A stretch of 60,612 nt of DNA from Actinomycetota bacterium (lineage in GTDB: Bacteria > Actinomycetota > Acidimicrobiia > Acidimicrobiales > UBA8592). A program made the position numbers and the translations under genes. A model generated the notes under the pieces. It had not been told where the DNA came from. It was given only the letters and a program-made list of their open reading frames with translations, and ran no database searches. Shown piece after piece: positions 8,355 to 15,745 of the stretch. The first letter of the stretch is position 1. Each line of letters begins with the position of its first letter. Location: assembly GCA_902565595.1 (NCBI GenBank), contig CACFFD010000004.1, forward strand, positions 1-60,612, written 5' to 3'.

Positions 8355-9134
8355 CTAAGCTCTTTGGGAGCTTACGCTGACACTTTCTCCCGTCATATAG
8401 CTACTTAAGTCACTCGCCAAAAAAACGATGACATTAGCTACTTCCCATGGCTGGGCTCCCCTACCAAAAGCTTCCTGCGATTCTAAACCTTTCAAGAGGT
8501 CGGGGTCGCTAACTTTTTCTAGAAAGGGATGACTAGCGAAACTGGGAGATACTGCATTGACACGCACTCCAAATTCTGCAGCTTCAATCGCAGCGCAACG
8601 AGTCAGAGCCATAACGCCTGCTTTAGCTGCAGCGTAGTGACTTTGGCCTGCTTGGGCCCGCCACCCCAGAACGCTTGCATTATTGACGATCACCCCCGTC
8701 TGATTACGCACCATATGACGAAGCGCTGCCCTAGTACATCTCATTGTCCCGTTTAAGGTTACGTCTAGGACTCGATTCCACTGCTCATCTTCCATTTCAA
8801 CCAAAGTGTCTTGCCCTCCTAGACCCGCATTATTGATCATAATGTCGATTGCGCCGAACCTTTCTTCCGCTGAACTGATCAAGCCCTGAACATCCTCTTC
8901 TTTGGTCACATCGCAAACAACACCGGATGCATCATTCCCATCAAGTCGAAGTTGCTCAACAGCTTCATCTAATCGTCGCTCATGCCAATCTGAAAGCAGA
9001 ACTGCCCCACCCTCTTCTAAACATCTTTTTGCAGTAGCAAAGCCAATCCCTGTTCCTGCTGCTGCAGTAATAACAACTGACTTACCCTCTAGAAGGTTGC
9101 GACTAGGTGGATATGGCGGCACGGAAGAAGTCAT
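8355..9134 (-). CDS. ipdF: IpdF-like SDR, steroid C/D-ring keto reductase
   Basis: This 259-residue SDR begins its Rossmann fold with the unusual 'VVITAAAGTGIG' and continues with 'SDWHERRL', 'NNAGLGGQ', 'NNASVLGWRAQ' and 'YAAAKAGVMALTRC'. This combination is as I recall IpdF (Rv3559c, about 262 residues), which acts on the 5-oxo/5-hydroxy position of HIP-CoA. The catalytic Ser, Tyr and Lys are present. The ATG follows the upstream SDR stop directly, so the two are coupled. It is the last gene of a leftward operon with the FadA5-like thiolase. Confidence 0.82.
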   Translation of the reverse strand: MTSSVPPYPPSRNLLEGKSVVITAAAGTGIGFATAKRCLEEGGAVLLSDWHERRLDEAVEQLRLDGNDASGVVCDVTKEEDVQGLISSAEERFGAIDIMINNAGLGGQDTLVEMEDEQWNRVLDVTLNGTMRCTRAALRHMVRNQTGVIVNNASVLGWRAQAGQSHYAAAKAGVMALTRCAAIEAAEFGVRVNAVSPSFASHPFLEKVSDPDLLKGLESQEAFGRGAQPWEVANVIVFLASDLSSYMTGESVSVSSQRA

Positions 9135-10055
9135 TTAATTCCCTTCCTCTTTAGCCATTTCTTTCATTCGACGTTCAAGGTCCTCTATAAAAGGATTAGC
9201 CTCCTGCTTAATCGTTCTCGGAAGAACATCTTCAATTTCTTCAGGGGTCCATGCTTTGCCTGAAGAAAACATTGAGCGGACTTCTTTCGGCTGATTCCAA
9301 ACTGAAATACGGCGACCTACAACGGAGTAAATTTGGGCGTTTACTTCGCGCCCTGCTTCAGAAAGAAGATAGACGGCCATCGGCGCGATGTCGCTCGGAT
9401 CTCCAGTTTCGAATTCAAAGGGAACCTTTTCGCTCATTCTCGTTCGTGCTGTAGGAGCGATACAGTTTGCATTAATCCGCGGGCCACCCCGGAGGCTGAT
9501 ACTAGCTGCAGTCATTGCTGCCGAACGGGTTAAGCTAACAATCCCACCCTTAGCAGCCGAATAGTTAGGCTGAGCAGTAGACGCAGTAAATGCCCCACTT
9601 GTTATCCCAACAATACTTCCACCCGAATCCTGCTTCCGCATAGCGGCCATCGCATGTCGGTAAATCGTGAAATGGCCTTTAAGATGCACAGCTATCACAG
9701 CATCCCATTCATCCTCTGACATGTTAAATAGCATTCTTTCTCGAAGGATTCCGGCAACACATACCACACCGTCAATTGATCCCCACCGATTGACAGATGC
9801 CTCGACAACATCCTCACCTGTCTCCATACGAGAAACATCACCTGCTATAACCTCAGCCTCGACTCCTAAACTCTCAATCTCTCCAGCGACCGACTCTGCA
9901 ATTACATTTGTAGGTTCCGACCCATCTAAGGCAACTCCATAATCCGCTACGACAATATTCGCCCCTTCAGCTGCTACAGCGAGAGCAATAGCCTTACCTA
10001 TCCCTGACCCGGCTCCGGTAATGGCAATATTTTTTCCTTCGAGATATCCGGCCAT
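9135..10055 (-). CDS. SDR of the MFE-2 hydroxyacyl-CoA dehydrogenase type (Rv3548c-like)
   Basis: At 306 residues it is longer than classical SDRs, with an extra C-terminal segment of about 70 residues ('SVWNQPKEVRSMFSSGKAWTPEEIEDVLPRTI'). Marks are 'TGAGSGIGKAIA' near residue 13, 'VADYGVALDG' near 36, 'HLKGHF' near 125 and 'YSAAKGG' near 165. This resembles the dehydrogenase domain of peroxisomal multifunctional enzyme 2, acting on 3-hydroxyacyl-CoA, and M. tuberculosis Rv3548c (about 304 residues) beside fadA5. It probably supplies the 3-ketoacyl-CoA that the adjacent thiolase cleaves. Confidence 0.82.
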   Translation of the reverse strand: MAGYLEGKNIAITGAGSGIGKAIALAVAAEGANIVVADYGVALDGSEPTNVIAESVAGEIESLGVEAEVIAGDVSRMETGEDVVEASVNRWGSIDGVVCVAGILRERMLFNMSEDEWDAVIAVHLKGHFTIYRHAMAAMRKQDSGGSIVGITSGAFTASTAQPNYSAAKGGIVSLTRSAAMTAASISLRGGPRINANCIAPTARTRMSEKVPFEFETGDPSDIAPMAVYLLSEAGREVNAQIYSVVGRRISVWNQPKEVRSMFSSGKAWTPEEIEDVLPRTIKQEANPFIEDLERRMKEMAKEEGN

Positions 10056-10084
10056 AATGTCTCTCTTTCTAATCTTTATTCGCT

Positions 10085-11260
10085 TCAGATTCTTTCAATT
10101 ACAATAGCTATGCCCAACGCCCCACCTTGGCACATCGTGACAAACCCTAATTCCTTATCTTGACGCTCTAACTCGTGAAGAATTGTTGTGATAAGCCTAC
10201 TTCCGGTACAGCCAACAGGATGCCCAAGAGCAATCGCACCTCCATTAACATTTACTTTCTCCATTGGTACATCGTGAACTTGCGCCCAAGATAGAAGCAC
10301 AGAGGCAAATGCCTCATTACATTCGAACAGATCAAAGTCGCTGATGGAATACTTGCTCTGGTCGAGCATCTTCTGTGTTGCGGCTACAGGTCCGTCAAGT
10401 AGGTAGTATGGATCGGATCCGACCATTGTGTGATAGGAGATTCTTGCCCGAGATTTTACACCCATTTGTTCAGCCGTCTCACTATCCATCCAAAGGACTG
10501 CAGCAGCCCCATCAGAAATCTGAGACGAAGTACCAGCTGTATGCAACTCTCCCTCTATAACAGGTCGGAGGTTGGACAGACTGTCTATAGATGTCTCGCG
10601 TAAGCCCTGATCTTTGATTACTGTTAGCATTTCTCCTGTAGGCACTCCATCGCTATCAAGTTGAGGCGCATTGGGGATCGGAACTATTTCCATATCAAAT
10701 CTTCCTTCATCCCACGCGATAGCAGCCTTTTTTTGAGATTCAGCGCCGAGCTGATCTAGTTGAGGCCGCGTAATACCTCTTTTTTCAGCTATCCGTTGCG
10801 CTGCTCCGAACTGGCCATTAGGCGGATCATCCCATGGCCAAGTTTCAGGTTCTTTATAATATCCTCCTCCGCCACGCGCTGCAGTCCCAAGAGGAACTTG
10901 AGACATCTGCTCAACTCCACAGCCGATAGCTACTCTTGCACCCCCTGTAGCGATTAGTCCCTGAGCAAAAATATTAGCTTGAGCTCCGCTCCCACATTGA
11001 CAGTCGATAGTTGTAGCAGCTGGAGAATAGCCTGTATCAGCACTTAACCAAGCATTTCTGGTGACATTTGAAGCTTGCTGACCAGCTTGTGTAACACAAC
11101 CTCCTACTAATTGGTCTAGGGACTCAGGAGGGATTCCTGCACGATTTAAGACTTCTTGCTGAGCTATCGAAAGCAGCTTCGGCGCTAACATCCCCGCGAG
11201 CCAACCACCTCTCTTTCCAATTGGGGTCCGTACCGCTTCAACTATCACGGGATCTCCCAC
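10085..11260 (-). CDS. fadA5: FadA5-like steroid 3-ketoacyl-CoA thiolase
   Basis: The likely start is GTG at 11260, preceded by GGAGGAG at the right spacing. It gives '[20 protein letters not shown]' and 391 residues, the length of M. tuberculosis FadA5; a TTG at 11272 would put the ribosome site inside the gene. Nucleophile Cys89 is in 'DCQCGSG'. The His motif is '[17 protein letters not shown]' and the second Cys is in 'TMCQGG'. '[20 protein letters not shown]' is also as in FadA5. The enzyme cleaves 3-keto steroid-side-chain CoA esters, releasing acetyl- or propionyl-CoA. First gene of the leftward operon with the two SDRs. Confidence 0.87.
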   Translation of the reverse strand: MGDPVIVEAVRTPIGKRGGWLAGMLAPKLLSIAQQEVLNRAGIPPESLDQLVGGCVTQAGQQASNVTRNAWLSADTGYSPAATTIDCQCGSGAQANIFAQGLIATGGARVAIGCGVEQMSQVPLGTAARGGGGYYKEPETWPWDDPPNGQFGAAQRIAEKRGITRPQLDQLGAESQKKAAIAWDEGRFDMEIVPIPNAPQLDSDGVPTGEMLTVIKDQGLRETSIDSLSNLRPVIEGELHTAGTSSQISDGAAAVLWMDSETAEQMGVKSRARISYHTMVGSDPYYLLDGPVAATQKMLDQSKYSISDFDLFECNEAFASVLLSWAQVHDVPMEKVNVNGGAIALGHPVGCTGSRLITTILHELERQDKELGFVTMCQGGALGIAIVIERI

Positions 11261-11407
11261 TTGCTCCTCCAATCCTAGATTCCTTCAGGGTAATAGGCAT
11301 TAAGGCACCTTGTCTCCGAGAGAAAGAAACTTTTCATCTTTTCGCTATGAAGCAGGTAATAGGAGTTCTAGTTTGCGAAATCTTTCATACCGTCTTATCT
11401 TTTAGGG

Positions 11408-11668
11408 ATGTCGATTTGGGTACCAGTTGTCTGCAGTGCTGTAATTTTGATTTTCAGCGTTTCGCTTCTTAGAGTTTCGGGAGTTTGGGATCAGATCTTC
11501 GCCCCCCGAAATCTCCAACCCAAGAAGACTTTTGACCCTCTGGTAGCAGCTCCAATGGGATGGATAGAAAACCACGTATTTTGGGATAACATCGACAACG
11601 ACACTAAAGACGAAAGTGGAGCATCCTTAGACTTTTGGGAAGACGAACCGAAACGTTTTGCTAGCTGA
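11408..11668 (+). CDS. Small membrane-anchored protein, unknown function
   Basis: The 86-residue frame begins 'MSIWVPVVCSAVILIFSVSL', one clear N-terminal membrane helix, followed by a soluble tail rich in Trp, Asp and Glu. The ribosome binding site is weak. It lies alone between the divergent thiolase gene and the next unknown membrane protein, 83 bases upstream of it on the same strand. I do not recognise a family. It may be co-expressed with the two genes downstream. Confidence 0.5.
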   Translation: MSIWVPVVCSAVILIFSVSLLRVSGVWDQIFAPRNLQPKKTFDPLVAAPMGWIENHVFWDNIDNDTKDESGASLDFWEDEPKRFAS

Positions 11669-11725
11669 CAAAGGTCAATCCTAGAACCAGTCTTCTAATC
11701 ATCTGACCCCAACGCGCATCACCGT

Positions 11726-11737
11726 AATAGTACTATT
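11726..11737. promoter_or_regulatory. 12-base palindrome before the 11752 gene, weak operator candidate
   Basis: AATAGTACTATT is a perfect palindrome ending 14 bases before the ATG of the next gene. About fifteen such palindromes are expected by chance in a window this size, so only its position is suggestive. Confidence 0.2.
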
Positions 11738-11751
11738 GCCATAGATCACCC

Positions 11752-12513
11752 ATGACATCTCCAGAAACCTTTATTGCATTTGCCGCTATTATGCTAGTTA
11801 TCGCCCTCATTGGAGCAGCTATTGACTGGGTAGGTACTCCACTGAAACATAGAAAGTTTGTCCCCAAAGCTTATAGATTTCCCGATGAAAGACTATTTCG
11901 AAACGAAAGCCTTCATCATCTGGATATACCATCACCCACTCTCTCTTCAGAATCTACATCCTTCAAAGAGGAACTAGTCACAATTGAGGCCCAAGATAGT
12001 AGCCAAGATGGTGATGCCATTGATGTGCTAACTCTGGAGGCTCTAATCCAGCCGGACACGAAAGAGCAAGTTAACGATCACGATCAACTTGCAAACTATA
12101 CACCAGCCGAGATAGCGAAAGAAAAAATCTCGATAGAAGAGCAAGACGAAATTACTTTCGATGTCCGAGAAGATCTTTCTTCTCCCAAGAAACATGAGGC
12201 AGCACTTCGCTTAAGTGGATGGAAGCCGGGTGGCTATATCTACAACCTGACCCAAGATGGCCGAGAGCCTTCTCCCGCTACTGTAAAGACACGCTATTGG
12301 AAGAATGTAGGCGCAGCATCTGGGTCTGCAATATTCGGAACTCAAAATATTGAACGAATGAAAGAAGGAAAACCACCGCAAAGACGTAATTACAAAAGCG
12401 GAAAAATAGAAACAATGAGAATCTCACCAAAAAGTTTTGAGGAATCAGAAGGACAAATCCCCATCCCTTATTGGCCCTCAAACGCTGTCGACCCGTTTGG
12501 GGCCCCGTTATGA
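11752..12513 (+). CDS. Membrane-anchored protein with long charged tail, unknown function
   Basis: The 253-residue protein has one N-terminal hydrophobic helix ('FIAFAAIMLVIALIGAAIDW', about 6-25). A long hydrophilic acidic region follows with no obvious fold (about 60-150, many Glu, Asp, Ser, Gln). Then comes a more conserved-looking segment with 'RLSGWKPGGYIYNLTQDGREPSPATVKTRYWKN' (about 155-185) and a basic patch 'GKPPQRRNYKSGK'. The C-terminal part could bind a partner or nucleic acid. I recognise no family. Its stop overlaps the next gene's ATG (ATGA), so the two are coupled. Confidence 0.6.
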   Translation: MTSPETFIAFAAIMLVIALIGAAIDWVGTPLKHRKFVPKAYRFPDERLFRNESLHHLDIPSPTLSSESTSFKEELVTIEAQDSSQDGDAIDVLTLEALIQPDTKEQVNDHDQLANYTPAEIAKEKISIEEQDEITFDVREDLSSPKKHEAALRLSGWKPGGYIYNLTQDGREPSPATVKTRYWKNVGAASGSAIFGTQNIERMKEGKPPQRRNYKSGKIETMRISPKSFEESEGQIPIPYWPSNAVDPFGAPL

Positions 12514-12962
12514 CGAAACAAACAATTTCAGAGCTCCTAGAAGAATCTGGTAGCGACACAATCAGTTACAGAGGAAGAGTAGTGAAGGCACTTGTTCGTA
12601 TCCCCGTAAGAGATGGTTCTGTGGTTAGAGTGAAGAGGGAAAGCGTGAACTCTCCTCGCCTTCAAGCAGTGAAAATCTCTGTGAATAAAGGAGCGGTAGA
12701 TATAAACGGCTATCGAGAGCCAACAATTTCGTTATGGAGCCATACAAGCCCAGAAGAAATCGAATTCATCGTTCGAGGGAAAGAAGCATCAGTATTGGAG
12801 ATATGGAATGCTTGGTCTATGGGTGGCGTAGACACATCTTGGATTGGCAATAGCGGAATAGTGACAAAAGCATCAGCAAAGGGACAACTTCTCCAATGCA
12901 GCGATGGGATAGGGCAGGCCACTTTCTCCGATTTAGTAGCCACTATAGAAGTGCTCAACTGA
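12510..12962 (+). CDS. Hypothetical protein coupled to the upstream membrane protein
   Basis: The ATG at 12510 overlaps the stop of the preceding gene, which decides the start over an in-frame upstream codon at 12471. The 150-residue product has no signal peptide or membrane helix. It alternates short beta-like stretches ('YRGRVVKALVRIPV', 'RLQAVKISVNKGAVDI', 'EIEFIVRGKEASVLEI') and ends 'GQATFSDLVATIEVLN'. This suggests a small beta-rich domain, but I recognise no motif. A role together with the membrane-anchored neighbour is likely from the overlap. Confidence 0.58.
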   Translation: MTKQTISELLEESGSDTISYRGRVVKALVRIPVRDGSVVRVKRESVNSPRLQAVKISVNKGAVDINGYREPTISLWSHTSPEEIEFIVRGKEASVLEIWNAWSMGGVDTSWIGNSGIVTKASAKGQLLQCSDGIGQATFSDLVATIEVLN

Positions 12963-12992
12963 TTTACCTGCGCTACCCGCGCCACCTAATGC

Positions 12993-13469
12993 CTAAACCG
13001 TCACAGAGGCTACATAGTTACCATCAAATTTAAAGGGGCTTAGAACCTCCAATGATCGAACTGCAAAGTCAACTACTTCATGCTCTGAATACACCTCTGG
13101 TAGAGATATAACAATTCCCCGCTTTGGATGATCTTGATTCAGCATCCAACTCTTAGGAATTTCAATGTCAAAGTCTTTGAGCCTATTGACAGCATCTGTT
13201 CCAACTGGATGAGTTATACCAATTTGTGCTGGCATCATTTGTTCTTTTCTCTCATACGATGGAACCCACGTGAACTTCGGGACTATAGGGCCACGGCTGG
13301 AGAACATCCGCCAGAAAATTGAGCTGGTATGCACTTGACCTTCTTCCACGAATGGCTCAACATGTAGCCAAAAATTTTGTTCGTTGACATGGTTGTTGAC
13401 CTGAAGCACCACAATAACTTCATCAAAATGATCTGCGGAAAAGTGGAAGGTGTTGTAACGAATTGCCAT
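12993..13469 (-). CDS. Hypothetical protein of 158 residues
   Basis: No signal peptide or membrane helix is seen. The sequence starts 'MAIRYNTFHFSADHFDEVIVVLQ', has several aromatic residues ('NFWLHVEPFVEEGQVHTSSIFWRMF') and ends 'SPFKFDGNYVASVTV'. I recognise no family. It lies between an opposite-strand unknown operon, 30 bases away tail to tail, and the upstream lipoprotein gene on the same strand, 59 bases away. It could be read through from that gene. Confidence 0.5.
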   Translation of the reverse strand: MAIRYNTFHFSADHFDEVIVVLQVNNHVNEQNFWLHVEPFVEEGQVHTSSIFWRMFSSRGPIVPKFTWVPSYERKEQMMPAQIGITHPVGTDAVNRLKDFDIEIPKSWMLNQDHPKRGIVISLPEVYSEHEVVDFAVRSLEVLSPFKFDGNYVASVTV

Positions 13470-13528
13470 AGAGATTCACTCTAAAGCCGAAGGAGAAGGG
13501 AGGCCATAGTTTCTTCGATTTGTTTCTA

Positions 13529-14902
13529 TTATTCCCAATAACGTTCTGGGCAATCAAAGTCAACTACTGGCCGGAAAACGCCGCCCCGAACTTGCAATAG
13601 GGCCACACCCCCAGATGGATCCTGATGAACAAGAGCTGTCATCAAAGCGCAAGGCCCTCCTAGTACATCAGGGGAATAAATCGTGCCTTGAATGTTTGCT
13701 GCGTTAAAAAATGTGCGCGTATTGAGGTCATCTCCTATTTCATTAAGGAGGTATATGAGGAAATCAGCGCTCCAATAGCCCAATGAAACTGCTTGGCTGT
13801 AAATCAGCGGGCCATTAATGTTTTCCAAGTCTGTAGCAATGACCGTCGTAGCCTCTCGATATTCTTCTTGTGGCGGAAACTGCGAGAATACGTAGCCTCC
13901 TTCGAGCTCTTTCGATGTTTCGTACTCTCGGAGAATACCTGGAAGGTATGTCACGTCATCGACAACCATTCCCGGAAATGACCGGATTAATTGGGCTTTA
14001 GACTGGAGGGTCCTCCCAAGGCCAATTGACAGCCAAAGTATGTCTGACTCTACATTACCGATCTCTTCAAGAATGCTCTCAGCTATCCCTGACTCTTGAG
14101 ATGCTGGGATCCGCACTACAGATATAAGGCTGTCCCCCCATACTTCGCTTACCATCGACTCCATAGCGTTACCTGCATCATCTGACGTTGTTACGAGGAT
14201 TAACGTTGGTTGTCGTCCATAGAAAATATTCGATACCCGTAATGACCCATCATCAACAGATGCTCCAGAAATACCTAATGCGTGGCCATTCAAACAACCG
14301 TTAAAGCTAAAACCCCATTGATTTGGGTAGCAAAATCCTTCTAGGAAACCCCAGCCAAAGAAAGGAATGTTCTGCTCTGCTAGATAATCCGTAACGACCC
14401 TATCAGCCGAAACAGATGCCAGAACGATGGCAAAAATATCCTGCTCTGCCATAGTTTGGGCAGCTTCTAATGTCTTGAGGGGGTCTCCACCATCATCAAT
14501 GACTTGAACTATTTCGATCTCTCTACCGCTTCGTTCATCTTCAGTGATAACCCGGTTGACTCTAGCTTCTACCCCCACCTCTACATCACCAAACACATCT
14601 GATGTTTTAATTATCCCGATACGTACTGTAGTTTCACTGATTCCACGCTTGGAAGGCTCCACGGTTTCAATTGCTTCTTCCTCCACCTCTTCTTCCTCCT
14701 CGTTACTTGATTTCTGATCGGGAGTTCCCTCTTCCAAAGGTGGCTGGCTCACTTCAGTCGGTATTACAGAAGTTTCTGTTTCTGTTGGAACTTCAGTCAA
14801 GGAAGGATGATCGGCCCGAGCGCAAGATAAGACGCTAAATAAAGCCAAGCAGCCTAATAACAATCTTGGGCGGTTAGTGAATTTTGGTTTCTCGCTTCCC
14901 AT
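13529..14902 (-). CDS. Periplasmic-binding-protein-like lipoprotein (type 1 fold), orphan
   Basis: The N-terminus has basic residues, a hydrophobic stretch and a lipobox ending in Cys27 ('SVLSC'), so it should be a surface lipoprotein. A Glu/Thr/Pro-rich linker (about 30-85, with 'EEEEEVEEEAIE') follows. Then comes a domain starting 'TTVRIGIIKTSD' that resembles Leu/Ile/Val-binding substrate proteins ('GGDPLKTLEAAQTMAEQDIFAIV', 'YLAEQNIPFFGWG'). No ABC permease or ATPase is nearby. A paralogue-like lipoprotein lies at 25698-27098. Ligand unknown. It is divergent from the NUDIX gene. Confidence 0.75.
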   Translation of the reverse strand: MGSEKPKFTNRPRLLLGCLALFSVLSCARADHPSLTEVPTETETSVIPTEVSQPPLEEGTPDQKSSNEEEEEVEEEAIETVEPSKRGISETTVRIGIIKTSDVFGDVEVGVEARVNRVITEDERSGREIEIVQVIDDGGDPLKTLEAAQTMAEQDIFAIVLASVSADRVVTDYLAEQNIPFFGWGFLEGFCYPNQWGFSFNGCLNGHALGISGASVDDGSLRVSNIFYGRQPTLILVTTSDDAGNAMESMVSEVWGDSLISVVRIPASQESGIAESILEEIGNVESDILWLSIGLGRTLQSKAQLIRSFPGMVVDDVTYLPGILREYETSKELEGGYVFSQFPPQEEYREATTVIATDLENINGPLIYSQAVSLGYWSADFLIYLLNEIGDDLNTRTFFNAANIQGTIYSPDVLGGPCALMTALVHQDPSGGVALLQVRGGVFRPVVDFDCPERYWE

Positions 14903-14968
14903 TCAATTGGTTACGATAGATCTAAATTGCGTCATTAGAGCAATTAGTCAGATAATTGTTAGGTCCCT

Positions 14969-15700
14969 ATGAAGAAGAAAATACCTTTTGAAGAATGGTT
15001 AGAGCAGCATGGCACAGAGGAAAACCCCTTAATTCCTGCCGCAACTGTGATTTTGCTTCGCGACTCAGATCACGGTCTTGAAACATTAATGATGAGGCGG
15101 AACTCGAATCTATCTTTTGCTGAAGGCATGTGGGTCTTTCCAGGCGGAAAAGTTGAGGAACAAGATGCTACGTCCGGGCTTGACCAGCATAATGCAGCCT
15201 TATCTGCAGCAGTGCGAGAATGTGAAGAAGAGTCCGGCTTATTGCTTGATTCTGCAGACCTAATATATTACAGCCATTGGATCCCACCTATAGAAGCTCC
15301 TCGAAGATTCACAACATGGTTCTTTATCGCCCCATCTCCCAAAGGTCAAGTAGTCATCGACCAAGGTGAAATAACTGATCATGCATGGTGGAGACCCGAA
15401 GATGCCCTTATCCGAGCCCACGACAAAAAAATTCAAATTCTGCCTCCAACTTGGATTACCCTATTTGACTTACAGGAATTCAACTCTGTGAGTGATGCAT
15501 TACTAGAGATCTCCAAGAGGGGGCCTAGAGCTTACGCTACGAAAATCATCAAAACCGATAGAGGGATGGCTGCAATCTGGGAAGGTGACAGCGCATATGA
15601 AAGCAGAGAAATATCAAGTGAAGGACAGCGTCACAGACTTGTGATGGAAGACCCTATATGGAAGTTTGAACTTGGAGAAAGTACAGCGCATCAATGGTAA
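14969..15700 (+). CDS. NUDIX hydrolase (NUDT19-like, long insert)
   Basis: The 243-residue protein has 'GMWVFPGGKVEEQD' near residue 50 and the NUDIX core 'RECEEESGL' near 85. About ten extra residues lie between the Gly and the REXXEE part, as seen in CoA-directed NUDT7/NUDT19-type enzymes. It then has 'RFTTWFFIA' and 'ITDHAWWRPEDAL'. It probably cleaves a nucleoside-diphosphate-linked compound, perhaps a CoA derivative; the substrate is not shown by sequence. CAATTA/TAATTG arms (14941-14958) lie just upstream. The P-type ATPase gene follows 45 bases later. Confidence 0.8.
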   Translation: MKKKIPFEEWLEQHGTEENPLIPAATVILLRDSDHGLETLMMRRNSNLSFAEGMWVFPGGKVEEQDATSGLDQHNAALSAAVRECEEESGLLLDSADLIYYSHWIPPIEAPRRFTTWFFIAPSPKGQVVIDQGEITDHAWWRPEDALIRAHDKKIQILPPTWITLFDLQEFNSVSDALLEISKRGPRAYATKIIKTDRGMAAIWEGDSAYESREISSEGQRHRLVMEDPIWKFELGESTAHQW

Positions 15701-15745
15701 CACGATAGAGTTTGGTAGCGTGAGTGAATCATTTTGGAGGGAAAC

